From NCBI RefSeq assembly GCF_033095865.1, contig NZ_AP019365.1:254001-318000 (forward strand): a stretch of 64,000 nt of DNA, read 5' to 3'. The translations under genes were made by a program, and so were the position numbers. The notes below the pieces were generated by a model, which did not search any database, had not been told where the DNA came from, and was given only the letters and a program-made list of their open reading frames with translations. Shown here piece after piece: positions 10,169 to 18,774 of the stretch; the stretch's first letter is position 1, and each line of letters starts with the position of its first letter. The DNA is from Pseudomonas sp. KU43P (GTDB lineage Bacteria > Pseudomonadota > Gammaproteobacteria > Pseudomonadales > Pseudomonadaceae).

Positions 10169-11893
10169 ATGGCCGCGCCAATGTCCCTGCCGCTCACCCA
10201 GGCCAAGCGCGCACCCGGCAATGATGTCGCCCTGGGTGATCGCCTGTTCGTCGTCGGTGGCAAGAGCCTGCTTCTGATCCTTCTGCTGTTGGCCGTACTG
10301 ATGCCATTGCTGGCGATCTTCTGGCGCGGCTTCAGCGGTGATGCCGGCCAGGGAGGTGGCCTGCTCGCGGCGCAGGCACTGTTCGCCAGCGACAACTTCC
10401 ATTGGCTGCTCGGCAACAGCCTGTCGGTGGCTTTCACAGTGGCCGCCATCGTGGTCCCGCTGGCCTACCTGTTCGCCTACGCACTGCAGCGCACGCTGAT
10501 CCCGGCCAAGGGCCTGTGGCGGGGCATTTCACTGCTGCCACTGCTGGCGCCGTCGATGCTGCCGGCCATTGCCCTGGTCTACCTGTTCGGCAACCAGGGC
10601 CTGCTGCGCGGGCTGCTCAGCGACAACATCTATGGCTTCTGGGGCATCGTCCTGGGTGAGGCCATCTACACCTTTCCGCATGCGCTGATGATCCTGCTTT
10701 CGGCGTTGTCGCTGGCCGACGCCAGGCTGTTCGACGCGGCTTCGAGCATGGGCGCAGGGCCCTGGCGGGCGTTTCGCAGCATCACCTGGCCGGCCACGCG
10801 CCAGGCGGTGTTCGCGGCCTTCTGCCTGGTGTTCACCCTGACCATCACCGATTTTGGCGTGCCGGTCGTGGTCGGTGGCGATTACCAGGTGCTGGCGCTG
10901 GAGGCGTACAAGGCGGTGGTGGGGCAGCAGCAGTTCGGCCGTGGTGCCTTGATCGGTATGGTGCTGTTGGTGCCGGCGTTGCTGAGCTTTGCGGTCGATG
11001 CCTGGTTGCGCCGCCGCCAGGGCGATGCCATGAGCGGCCGGGCCCAGGTGTTCGAGCCCAAGCCCTCGCGTAGCCGTGATGCCTGCTACCTGGCCCTCGT
11101 GCTGCTGGTGTGCATGGTGCTGGTGGGGGTGATCGGCATGGCGGTGTACTCGTCGCTGGTGACCTTCTGGCCCTACAACATGACCTTGTCGTTCAAGCAC
11201 TACATGTTCGAGGACACGGCGGGTGGCGGCTGGCTGGCCTATCAGAACAGCGTGACCATGGCGGTTGCCACTGCGCTGATCGGCAGCCTGGTCATCTTCA
11301 CCGGCGCCTACCTGATGGAGAAAACCCAGGGCCAGCGCCTGCTCAACCAAGCACTGCGCCTGCTCAGCTTCATCCCCATGGCGGTGCCGGGGCTGGTGCT
11401 GGGCCTGGGTTATGTCTTCTTCTTCAACCTCACCGGCAACCCGCTGCATGTGTTCTACGGCAGCATGGCGCTGCTGGTGGTGTGCACCATCGCCCATTAC
11501 CTGACCACCGCGCAGATGACCGCGACCACCGCGCTGCGCCAGCTCGATGGCGAGTTCGAAGCGGCCGCGCTGTCGCTCAAGGCGCCGCTGTACAAGCACT
11601 TCGTGCGGGTCACCGTGCCGATCTGCCTGCCCGCGCTGCTGGACATCATCCGCTACCTGTTCGTCTCGGCAATGACCACCGTCTCGGCGGCCATCTTCCT
11701 GTACAGCCCCGACACCATCCTCGCCGCCGTCGCCGTGCTGAACATGGACGATGCCGGCAACGTCGGCGGCGCTGCTGCCATGTCCACCCTGATCCTGCTG
11801 ACCAGCGCCGCCGCATCCCTGCTGCTGGCAGCTGCATCCCGCGGCCTGCTGCGCCGCTCCCAGGCCTGGCGCCAACGCGCTGCCGGCCATTGA
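10169..11893 (+). CDS. Fused two-domain ABC permease, phosphonate type (PhnU-like)
   Basis: A 574-residue inner-membrane permease made of two homologous halves, each with about six helices and an EAA-like loop (first half near SSMGAGPWRAFRSITWP, second near LSLKAPLYKHFVRVTVP). One polypeptide therefore replaces the two separate permeases of many importers, as in putative aminoethylphosphonate and Fe(III) systems. The first residues (MAAPMSLPLTQAKRAPG) are cytoplasmic. The start lies one base past the ATPase stop codon, implying translational coupling. Confidence 0.87.
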   Translation: MAAPMSLPLTQAKRAPGNDVALGDRLFVVGGKSLLLILLLLAVLMPLLAIFWRGFSGDAGQGGGLLAAQALFASDNFHWLLGNSLSVAFTVAAIVVPLAYLFAYALQRTLIPAKGLWRGISLLPLLAPSMLPAIALVYLFGNQGLLRGLLSDNIYGFWGIVLGEAIYTFPHALMILLSALSLADARLFDAASSMGAGPWRAFRSITWPATRQAVFAAFCLVFTLTITDFGVPVVVGGDYQVLALEAYKAVVGQQQFGRGALIGMVLLVPALLSFAVDAWLRRRQGDAMSGRAQVFEPKPSRSRDACYLALVLLVCMVLVGVIGMAVYSSLVTFWPYNMTLSFKHYMFEDTAGGGWLAYQNSVTMAVATALIGSLVIFTGAYLMEKTQGQRLLNQALRLLSFIPMAVPGLVLGLGYVFFFNLTGNPLHVFYGSMALLVVCTIAHYLTTAQMTATTALRQLDGEFEAAALSLKAPLYKHFVRVTVPICLPALLDIIRYLFVSAMTTVSAAIFLYSPDTILAAVAVLNMDDAGNVGGAAAMSTLILLTSAAASLLLAAASRGLLRRSQAWRQRAAGH

Positions 11894-11923
11894 CCGACTG
11901 CCCACACTGATAGGAACCGCATC

Positions 11924-12949
11924 ATGTTCAAGCCACTCGCACTTGCCGCTGCCGTATCCGCCGTCTTCAGCCTGCAGGCCTCGGCCGCCGGCACCCAGCT
12001 CACCGTGTACACCGCCCTGGAGGCCGAACAACTCAAGAGCTACAAGCAGGCGTTCGAGAAGGCCAACCCGGATATCGAGATCAAGTGGGTGCGTGACTCC
12101 ACCGGCATCATCACCGCCAAGCTGCTGGCCGAGAAAGACCGCCCGCAGGCCGATGCGGTCTGGGGCCTGGCCGCCTCCAGCCTGGCCATCCTCGACCAGA
12201 ACGGCATGCTCGAAGCCTATGCGCCGAAGGACCTGGGCAAGATTTCCGCCAACTACCGTGATGCCGCCAATCCGCCGGCCTGGGTCGGCATGGACGTGTG
12301 GGCAGCGACCATCTGCTTCAACACCATCGAAGCCGAGAAGCAGGGCTTGAGCAAGCCGGTGAGCTGGCAGGATCTGACCAAGCCCGAGTACAAGGGCAAG
12401 ATCGTCATGCCCAACCCGGCCTCTTCCGGCACCGGTTTCCTTGATGTGAGTGCCTGGCTGCAGACCTTCGGCGAGCCTCAGGGCTGGGCCTACATGGACG
12501 CCTTGCACCAGAATATCGGCCAGTACGTCCATTCCGGCTCCAAACCGTGCAAGCTGGCGGCCGCGGGTGAGTTCCCGATCGGTATTTCGTTCGAGTACCC
12601 GGCCGTGCAGCTCAAGCGCCAGGGCGCCCCGCTGGAAATCGTGCTGCCGAAGGAAGGCCTGGGCTGGGAAATCGAGGCCACAGCGGTGATCAAAGGTTCG
12701 CCGAAGGCGGATGCGGCCAAGCGCCTGGCCGATTTCTCGGCAAGCCCGGCGGCCATGGAGCTGTACAAGGAGAACTTCGCGGTGCTCGCAGCACCAGGGA
12801 TCGCCAAGCCGCAGACGGAATTGCCGGCTGACTATGAGCAGCGTCTGATCAAGAACGACTTTGCCTGGGCCTCGAAGCATCGTGACGAGATCCTGAGCGA
12901 GTGGCGCAAGCGCTATGACGGCAAGTCGGAGAAGGTGGCGCAGCAGTAA
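11924..12949 (+). CDS. Periplasmic substrate-binding protein, putative 2-aminoethylphosphonate type (PhnS-like)
   Basis: A 341-residue protein with a Sec signal peptide (MFKPLALAAAVSAVFSLQASA, cut near residue 22), then a two-lobed type-2 periplasmic binding fold of the Fe(III)/phosphonate family: LTVYTALEAEQLKSYKQAFE at the start of lobe 1, and SSGTGFLDVS and SGSKPCKLAAAGEFPIGISFEYP in the ligand-binding region. It closes the ATPase-permease-binding protein operon and should deliver the phosphonate to the permease. The ligand is inferred from neighbours. Confidence 0.87.
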   Translation: MFKPLALAAAVSAVFSLQASAAGTQLTVYTALEAEQLKSYKQAFEKANPDIEIKWVRDSTGIITAKLLAEKDRPQADAVWGLAASSLAILDQNGMLEAYAPKDLGKISANYRDAANPPAWVGMDVWAATICFNTIEAEKQGLSKPVSWQDLTKPEYKGKIVMPNPASSGTGFLDVSAWLQTFGEPQGWAYMDALHQNIGQYVHSGSKPCKLAAAGEFPIGISFEYPAVQLKRQGAPLEIVLPKEGLGWEIEATAVIKGSPKADAAKRLADFSASPAAMELYKENFAVLAAPGIAKPQTELPADYEQRLIKNDFAWASKHRDEILSEWRKRYDGKSEKVAQQ

Positions 12950-12960
12950 GCGCCGCGAGG

Positions 12961-13042
12961 CCTTTGGCCTCGATCGCTGGCAAGCCAGCTCCCACAATGA
13001 GGAACAGTGCTATAGCTGTGGGAGCCGGCTTGCCGGCGATAG
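12961..13042. repeat. Inverted REP pair between binding protein and HD oxygenase genes
   Basis: An imperfect REP (12961-12997, GCTGGCAAGCCAGC core with compensating changes in both arms) and a perfect one in opposite orientation (13017-13042). The compensating changes keep the stem, so pairing is maintained. Confidence 0.82.
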
Positions 13043-13085
13043 TGACTGACAGGCACCTTACATTACACCTGAGGAAATCCAATCG

Positions 13086-13634
13086 ATGCTCACTCCCGAC
13101 AAGATCATCGACAACACCTTCGCCATCTACGAGCGCCACGGCAGCGACGACTACATCGGCGAAGCCATCACCCAGCTCGAGCACATGTCCCAGGCCGCGC
13201 AACTGGCCATGGCCGAGGGCTTCGACGACGAGGTGGTGCTGGCCGCGTTCTTTCACGACATTGGCCACCTGTGTGGCGGTGAAGGGGACATGGGCGGCTA
13301 CGGCGTGGTCAGCCATGAACGCATCGGTGCCGAGTACCTGCGCCGCTGCGGCTTCAGCGAGCGCATGGCGCGGCTGGTGCAGTATCACGTGGAGGCCAAG
13401 CGTTACCTGACTTTGCGCCAGCCGGGGTATTACGCACGGCTGAGTGAGGCGAGCCGACGTACCCTGGAGTACCAGGGAGGGGTGATGACGGAAGCCGAAG
13501 CGGATGACTTCGAGCGGGATCCGCTGTTCAAGGTGAGCTTGCGGATGCGTGAGTGGGACGAGCAGGCCAAGGAAGTGGGTGTGCCGGTGATCGATCTGGC
13601 GGTGTTGAAGGGCAAGGCTTTGGCGTTGCTTTAA
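13086..13634 (+). CDS. PhnZ-like HD-domain mixed-valent diiron oxygenase
   Basis: A 182-residue HD-fold protein. PhnZ oxidatively cleaves the C-P bond of (R)-2-amino-1-hydroxyethylphosphonate to glycine and phosphate. Residues here line up with those I recall for PhnZ with only a small shift: metal ligands H33, H57-D58, H77, H101 and D158; substrate residues Y23 and E26 (the gate that senses the amine), H61, K105, S123 and Q130. All are present, so an active enzyme is likely. It follows the phosphonate importer on the same strand. PhnY, which normally makes the hydroxylated substrate, is not in the window. The alternative is a TmpB-like enzyme for trimethylated substrate. Confidence 0.88.
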   Translation: MLTPDKIIDNTFAIYERHGSDDYIGEAITQLEHMSQAAQLAMAEGFDDEVVLAAFFHDIGHLCGGEGDMGGYGVVSHERIGAEYLRRCGFSERMARLVQYHVEAKRYLTLRQPGYYARLSEASRRTLEYQGGVMTEAEADDFERDPLFKVSLRMREWDEQAKEVGVPVIDLAVLKGKALALL

Positions 13635-13665
13635 GCGTGCGGGGTGTCATGCAACAGCAGTTCAA

Positions 13666-13759
13666 CCTGTGGGAGCCGGCAAGCCGGCGATGAGGCCGGA
13701 GCAGGCAAAAACCGAATAGCCTGTTTGGGCCCTATCGCCGGCAAGCCGGCTGCCACAGG
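13666..13759. repeat. REP pair
   Basis: REP copies at 13666-13697 (with an AAG instead of TTG centre) and 13728-13759, between the convergent HD oxygenase and GTPase genes. Confidence 0.85.
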
Positions 13760-13786
13760 TGTCTTGTTGGTTTCAGGCCTCGACCT

Positions 13787-15151
13787 TCAAATCTGCAAGA
13801 CCAACGCTTCCAGCTGCTCCTGCCGCTCCGCCTGGTTCACCCGCGCCCCAGGATTGAGCGTCGACCACTGCGGATGCGCTCGCGCCTTGTGCAACGCCTC
13901 GGGCAGCTTGCCTTCGCGCCAGGCCTTTTCATCCAGCGGCCCCAGGCGAATGCTGTCCTGCGCCGCATGCCCACGATTGTCCAGCGCCACCATCAACTGC
14001 TGCTGACGCAAGGCCAGCAGGCGCAGCACGTTGTCGTCCACGGTCAGTTCACGTTGGCCCTTGAGCTTGCCCATCAACCTCGACCCGTAGTTGCGCGCGG
14101 TCTGCAACGCCCCGCCGGCAATGGCACCCGCCAGCGCGGCGGCGCCGAGGGTGATGCCGCCGACCAGCAGGTCGACCCCCGCGCCCGCTGCAGCCCCCGC
14201 CGCCACGCCGCTGCCCAGGCGCACGCCCAGCAGCTTCAAGGTTTCGGGGTTGAACAGGTCATCGCCCCAGCGCCCGTCGAGCAGCGGCAGGTCACTCGCA
14301 TTGGCATCCTCGCGGCGGAATGCGTACAGCTTGAGCAACGCTTCGACACAGCGCTGCTCGCGCTGACGCACGTCCTGGCGCAGTGCTTCGATGGCTTTGG
14401 CTTGCGCCGCTGGTTCGGCAGCCACGCTACGCCGGCAGGCTGCGCAGTCGAGCAGCAGCTCGGCGATCAGGCGTTTGCCGCTGTGCTGGCGGGCCAAGCG
14501 TTGCGCTTGCTGGTCGTCGATCAGCCGTTGCAGGGCCGGGCGGGCTTCCTCCAGCAGCAAGGCGAGGCTTTCGTACAGGCGGCGCTCGCCATCTTCGGGC
14601 GGCGCCACGCTGTCGAAGCGCACCAGTGCGTGCAGGCCTAGTCGTGCCAGGGCTTCACGCCACTGTGGCTCGCGGTGCTGACTGCTAGCGACGAAGTTGA
14701 GCACCGGCAGCAGCGGCTTACCGCAACTGGCCAATACCTCCAGTTCGTCGCGGTACTTGGCCAGCACCGGCTCGCGTGCGTCGATCACATACAGGCCGGC
14801 ATTGCTCGACAACAACTGGCGCAGCACCTTGGCCTCCTGCTCGAAACGCTGGCGCGCCTCGCTGCCTTGAAGGAAACGCTCCAGCCGTGCCGGGCCGTCC
14901 AGGCGTTCGCCGGGGCGCTCCAGGCGCTCCAGGTAATCGAGCAGGGCGATGGCGTCTTCCAGGCCGGGGGTGTCGTAGAGCTCCAGCAGCGGCTCGCCAT
15001 CCACCGACAGCCGCGCGCCCTCCACGTGGCGCGTGGTGCTGGGGCGGTGGGACACTTCGCCGAAACCGACGTCACGGGTGAGGGTGCGCAGCAGCGAAGT
15101 CTTGCCGACGTTGGTATGGCCGACCACGGCCAGTTTCAGCGGCTCAGTCAT
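13787..15151 (-). CDS. GTPase with C-terminal DUF3482 domain
   Basis: A 454-residue protein. The N-terminus is an Era/Obg-like GTPase: G1 GHTNVGKTS, G3 DTPGL, and a segment LLPVLNFVASS where NKxD is expected, so G4 looks degenerate. The C-terminal DUF3482 region has a glycine/alanine-rich hydrophobic stretch (about residues 315-350, GSGVAAGAAAGAG...LAGAIAGGALQ) that could enter a membrane. I start at 15151 since GGAG lies seven bases upstream; the ATG at 15157 would be too close. It overlaps the DUF2868 gene by 8 bases, so the two are translated together. Biological role unknown. Confidence 0.82.
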   Translation of the reverse strand: MTEPLKLAVVGHTNVGKTSLLRTLTRDVGFGEVSHRPSTTRHVEGARLSVDGEPLLELYDTPGLEDAIALLDYLERLERPGERLDGPARLERFLQGSEARQRFEQEAKVLRQLLSSNAGLYVIDAREPVLAKYRDELEVLASCGKPLLPVLNFVASSQHREPQWREALARLGLHALVRFDSVAPPEDGERRLYESLALLLEEARPALQRLIDDQQAQRLARQHSGKRLIAELLLDCAACRRSVAAEPAAQAKAIEALRQDVRQREQRCVEALLKLYAFRREDANASDLPLLDGRWGDDLFNPETLKLLGVRLGSGVAAGAAAGAGVDLLVGGITLGAAALAGAIAGGALQTARNYGSRLMGKLKGQRELTVDDNVLRLLALRQQQLMVALDNRGHAAQDSIRLGPLDEKAWREGKLPEALHKARAHPQWSTLNPGARVNQAERQEQLEALVLQI

Positions 15152-16535
15152 GGCCATGCTCCAGCCAGGTCAGGGGCGAGGTGTCGGCATGGGGCAGGCC
15201 GAGGCGGTCCAGCGCCTCGTGCCAGTCACCCAGGCGCTCGGCGTCCAGGGCCTGGCCCGGAGCTGCCTGCAGCAGCCAGATGCGGGTGGCGCCGGCGTTG
15301 CGCGCCAGCTCCGCGAGCAGCGCCAGGCTGCCCCGGTCCGGCGAGCGGCGGGGGTCGCAGGCGATGGCCAGGCGAGCAGGAGGGAAGCGGCTGAGTTGTT
15401 CGAGCAGTTTGTTGCGCGACTCACGGCTGTCGAGCACGCCGGCATCGGTCACTGTCTTCGGCAGGGTGGGCGGCCACGGGCGCTGGTCGTCCAGCTCCAG
15501 GCCGACCAGCAAGGCACCGCTGCTGCCAGCGTCCAGCTGGCCGGCCTGGAACTGCGGTAACGCCTCGGGCGCGGCATCCTGCACGCCGATGCGCTCGCTG
15601 CGAGGCATCAGGGGTTCGCGCAGTTGCGCATAGCCGGGCAGGCTGAGGTCCAGGGCCAGCCGCTGACGGCCCTGACGCCAGCGCCACAGGCACAGCCCGA
15701 ACAGCACCAGGCGCGGCAGCAGGCCATAGACCAGAACGACGCCGAGCAGCCAGCTGGCCCATGCCTGGCGGGCCAGGTCCAGCGCTGGCAGGGTGTCGCC
15801 GCTGGCGCGGATCATGGCCTCGTCGGGCACCGCGAAGCCGAGCAGCGAGGGCAGCGCGCCGAGTGCGCGGGTCAGTTGAATGAACGGCTCGGCAGCGAGC
15901 AGGGTAGTTTCCCAGACGAAGCCATAGCGCCGGGTGGCGAGCAAGGCCAGCAGCAGCACCAGCGCGCTGAGCATTGCCAGCAGCCACAGGCCGTGCACCA
16001 GCATGCCGAGCAGCCAGCGGTTCAGGCGCTGGCGCTGCAGCAGCACCAGCAGGGCTGGTGCCAGGTGCGCAGCCTTGGCATCACGAGCGAAGCGTTCGCT
16101 CAGCCATAACCACAGGCGCCCCAGGCTGGCGCCACTTTCACCGCTCAACGCCAGCCCGGCGGCCCAGCCAAGCAACAACAGCAGGTTCAGCCCGAGCAGA
16201 CTGCCCAGGGCCCAGAACACGTTGACCGGGCGTTGCCCGTCACCAAGAGCGGCGAAAGCCAGGCCCGCGCCGCTGAGCACGGCCATCAGCAGCAACGCCA
16301 GCAGCGCCAGGCGAGCGCCTTGCTTCCAGTGGCGCAGGGCAGTGGCGATGCCGTCACGTTCGGCAAGGAACAACGCGCGCGCTTCGATGCGCGCCGCCAG
16401 GTCGCCGCCCTGCTGACGGGCGTGGCGATTGGCCTCCTGATCTTCCAGGGGGCCGGCGTGTTCTTCGCGCAGGCGCACCGCTTCGGTGAGCCAGCGTTTG
16501 TCCAGAGCAGTCAGTGCAGTCACAAGGTCTTCCAT
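15144..16535 (-). CDS. DUF2868 multi-spanning membrane protein
   Basis: A 463-residue protein with a soluble N-terminus (DKRWLTEAVRLREEHAG), a pair of hydrophobic helices near residues 80-130, more around 170-210 and 270-300, and a soluble C-terminal domain of alternating beta/alpha character (LLVGLELDD, RLAIACDPRRSPDRG). DUF2868 proteins are regularly encoded next to DUF3482 GTPases, as here, which suggests a GTPase acting on or through a membrane partner. The start is uncertain: ATG 16535 has no clear ribosome site, while a GTG at 16565 has GAGGA 11 bases ahead. Function unknown. Confidence 0.75.
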   Translation of the reverse strand: MEDLVTALTALDKRWLTEAVRLREEHAGPLEDQEANRHARQQGGDLAARIEARALFLAERDGIATALRHWKQGARLALLALLLMAVLSGAGLAFAALGDGQRPVNVFWALGSLLGLNLLLLLGWAAGLALSGESGASLGRLWLWLSERFARDAKAAHLAPALLVLLQRQRLNRWLLGMLVHGLWLLAMLSALVLLLALLATRRYGFVWETTLLAAEPFIQLTRALGALPSLLGFAVPDEAMIRASGDTLPALDLARQAWASWLLGVVLVYGLLPRLVLFGLCLWRWRQGRQRLALDLSLPGYAQLREPLMPRSERIGVQDAAPEALPQFQAGQLDAGSSGALLVGLELDDQRPWPPTLPKTVTDAGVLDSRESRNKLLEQLSRFPPARLAIACDPRRSPDRGSLALLAELARNAGATRIWLLQAAPGQALDAERLGDWHEALDRLGLPHADTSPLTWLEHGHD

Positions 16536-16573
16536 TGCACGGTTCAGGGCAGAAGCATAACCCACACGCCGGG

Positions 16574-16582
16574 TGCTATCCT
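16574..16582 (+). promoter_or_regulatory. Extended -10 element of folA
   Basis: TGC-TATCCT ends eight bases before the folA ATG. Transcription would begin at or next to the start codon, predicting a leaderless or nearly leaderless mRNA. No -35 match is evident, which fits an extended -10 promoter. Confidence 0.5.
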
Positions 16583-16589
16583 CGCGGGC

Positions 16590-17105
16590 ATGAATACATC
16601 ACTCCCCCTCAGCCTGATCGCGGCGCATGCCGAGAACCGCGTGATCGGCATCGACAACTCCATGCCCTGGCATCTGCCGGGGGATTTCAAGTACTTCAAG
16701 GCCACCACCCTGGGCAAGCCGATCATCATGGGCCGCAAGACCTGGGACTCCCTCGGCCGGCCGCTGCCGGGGCGCTTGAACCTCGTGGTCAGCCGCCAGC
16801 CGGGGCTGCAACTGGCAGGTGCCGAGGTGTTCGCTTCGCTGGAAGCGGCGCTGGTGCGAGCCGAGCAGTGGGCGCGGGAGCAGGGCGTTGACGAGTTGAT
16901 GCTGATTGGCGGGGCGCAGCTGTATGCACAGGCGCTGGAGAAGGGGCTGGTCAGCCGCATGTACCTGACGCGCGTGGAGTTGGCGCCGGACGGGGATGCG
17001 TGGTTCCCGGAGTTCGACCAGGCCCAGTGGCGGCGGGTATCGACTGAGGCGCAGGTCGAAGTGGATAAGCCTGCATATCACTTTGAGGTGTGGGAAAAGG
17101 TTTGA
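16590..17105 (+). CDS. folA: Dihydrofolate reductase FolA
   Basis: Reduces dihydrofolate to tetrahydrofolate with NADPH, completing the cycle with ThyA; target of trimethoprim. At 171 residues it has the normal chromosomal form: LIAAHAENRVIGIDNSMPWHLPGDFKYFK holds the active-site loop with the catalytic acid in the HLPGDF helix, GRKTWDSLGRPLPGR binds NADPH, and ELMLIGGAQLYAQAL is the conserved C-terminal nucleotide site. No Shine-Dalgarno is visible in front of the ATG (see the promoter entry). Divergent from DUF2868, convergent with the symporter gene. Confidence 0.96.
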   Translation: MNTSLPLSLIAAHAENRVIGIDNSMPWHLPGDFKYFKATTLGKPIIMGRKTWDSLGRPLPGRLNLVVSRQPGLQLAGAEVFASLEAALVRAEQWAREQGVDELMLIGGAQLYAQALEKGLVSRMYLTRVELAPDGDAWFPEFDQAQWRRVSTEAQVEVDKPAYHFEVWEKV

Positions 17106-17110
17106 AAGAG

Positions 17111-17141
17111 CAGGGGCTGCATGTGCAGCCCCTGTCTATTT
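17111..17141 (+). terminator. folA terminator
   Basis: Perfect 10-bp stem CAGGGGCTGC-ATGT-GCAGCCCCTG (17111-17134), followed by TCTATTTTTA. It ends at the stop codon of the convergent symporter gene. Confidence 0.85.
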
Positions 17142-18533
17142 TTAGCTATGGCTCAACTCGGCGTGCTCGTCACCGGCAAGCACATCTTTGTCAGTCTCTT
17201 TCAGCAACTGGCTGGTCACTACCCCCGCTGTCATCGAACCGTTCACGTTCAACGCCGTGCGGCCCATGTCGATCAACGGCTCAACCGAAATCAGCAGCGC
17301 CACCAGCTCCACCGGCAAGCCCATGGCCGGCAGCACGATCAGTGCGGCGAAGGTCGCCCCACCACCCACGCCGGCGACACCGGCCGAACTCAGGGTGACG
17401 ATCGCCACCAGGGTTGCGATCCACAATGGGTCGAAGGTATCGATGCCCACCGCTGGCGCCACCATGACTGCCAACATCGCCGGGTACAGGCCGGCGCAGC
17501 CGTTCTGGCCGATGGTCGCGCCGAACGAGGCACTGAAGCTGGCGATCGACTGCGGTACGCCCAGGCGGCGTGTCTGCGCCTCGATGTTCAGCGGGATGCT
17601 GGCCGCGCTGGAGCGGCTGGTGAAGGCGAAGGTCAGCACCGGCCAGACCTTGCGGAAGAAACGCAGCGGGCTGACCCCAGTGATGGCGAGAATGATGCCG
17701 TGCACCACGAACATCAGGCCCAGGCCGATGTACGACACCACCACGAAGCTGCCCAGCTTGAGGATGTCGTCGAAGTTGGAACTGGCCACCACTTTGGTCA
17801 TCAGCGCTAGCACGCCGTAAGGGGTCAGCTTCATCACCAGGCGCACCAGGCGCATCACCCAGGCTTGCAGGGTGTCGATGGCCGACAAGGCGCGCCCGCC
17901 TTTCTCGGCATCGTCCTTGATCAGTTGCAGCGCCGCCAGGCCGACGAACACGGCGAAGATCACCACGCTGATGATCGAGGTCGGCTTGGCCCGCGCCAGG
18001 TCGCCCACCGGGTTGCTCGGCACGAACGACAGCAGCAGCTGCGGGATGTTGAGGTCGGCGACCTTGCCGGCGTAGTCGCTGTGGATGGCCTGCAGGCGAG
18101 CGCTTTCCTGTGCGCCGGCCACCAGCCCTTCGGCGCTCAGGCCGAACAGGTTGGTCAGGGCCACGCCGATCAGCGCGGCGATGGCGGTGGTCAGCAGCAG
18201 TGTGCCGATGCTCAGCACGCTGATGCGGCCCAGCGAGGAGGCGTTGTGCAGGCGAGCCACGGCGCTGAGGATCGAGGCGAAGATCAGCGGCATGACGATC
18301 ATCTGCAGCAGGCCCACGTAGCCATTGCCGACCAGGTCGAGCCAGCCGATGGTGGCCTTGAGCACCGGGTGGCCGGCGCCGTAGACAGTGTGTAGCACCA
18401 GGCCGAAGACCACGCCCAGCACCAGGCCGAGCAAGACCTTCTTGGCCAGGCTCCAGTCGGTACGGCGGGTTTGCGCCAGGCCCAGCAGCAAGGCCAGGAA
18501 CGCCAGCAGGTTGAGAGACAGCGGCAGGTTCAT
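17142..18533 (-). CDS. tcyP: Dicarboxylate/amino-acid:cation symporter, TcyP (L-cystine) type
   Basis: A 463-residue inner-membrane secondary transporter of the DAACS (SLC1-like) family, about eight helices plus two re-entrant loops. Conserved landmarks are [16 protein letters not shown], the serine-rich loop [16 protein letters not shown] and [16 protein letters not shown]. These match the TcyP/YdjN L-cystine branch rather than glutamate or C4-dicarboxylate carriers (DctA). The ATG at 18533 has GGAG nearby; 10 further residues upstream look like leader sequence. Divergent from pchP over an AT-rich gap. Substrate is a family inference. Confidence 0.83.
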   Translation of the reverse strand: MNLPLSLNLLAFLALLLGLAQTRRTDWSLAKKVLLGLVLGVVFGLVLHTVYGAGHPVLKATIGWLDLVGNGYVGLLQMIVMPLIFASILSAVARLHNASSLGRISVLSIGTLLLTTAIAALIGVALTNLFGLSAEGLVAGAQESARLQAIHSDYAGKVADLNIPQLLLSFVPSNPVGDLARAKPTSIISVVIFAVFVGLAALQLIKDDAEKGGRALSAIDTLQAWVMRLVRLVMKLTPYGVLALMTKVVASSNFDDILKLGSFVVVSYIGLGLMFVVHGIILAITGVSPLRFFRKVWPVLTFAFTSRSSAASIPLNIEAQTRRLGVPQSIASFSASFGATIGQNGCAGLYPAMLAVMVAPAVGIDTFDPLWIATLVAIVTLSSAGVAGVGGGATFAALIVLPAMGLPVELVALLISVEPLIDMGRTALNVNGSMTAGVVTSQLLKETDKDVLAGDEHAELSHS

Positions 18534-18589
18534 TGAAGCTCCAGGAAAAAGCAGAAGAGGCATCGCCTCTGTGAGCGATTGCGAACGGA

Positions 18590-18690
18590 AATGCTAACAG
18601 CCTGAAAACAAACGAATTTATACCCAAAAGTAATTTGCTTAGTCGCATATGGAATAACGCCCTGTCGCAAATAGCAATAAACGCGGCGTT
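18590..18690. promoter_or_regulatory. AT-rich divergent promoter region, possible CysB site
   Basis: In contrast to the surroundings, bases about 18600-18690 are AT-rich (aaacaaacgaatttata, aagtaatttgctt, gcatatggaataac, caaatagcaataaacg). This is the only plausible promoter region for both the symporter and pchP. The ATATGGAATAAC stretch looks like CysB-controlled sulfur-starvation promoters I know, which would suit a cystine carrier, but this is only resemblance. Confidence 0.35.
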
Positions 18691-18774
18691 TATGGCTGTT
18701 CAAAGGTCGCTATGAGGGGCTCTTGGTGGGCTTTCCTGGACTAATTTTTCCGGATCATTTCAGGAGATTCGCAC

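Noticed and set aside
10529..12997. Reverse-strand ORF of 822 codons across the permease and binding-protein genes
   Set aside because: Low-complexity His/Gln/Arg translation typical of antisense reading of GC-rich coding DNA; the forward proteins are well conserved.
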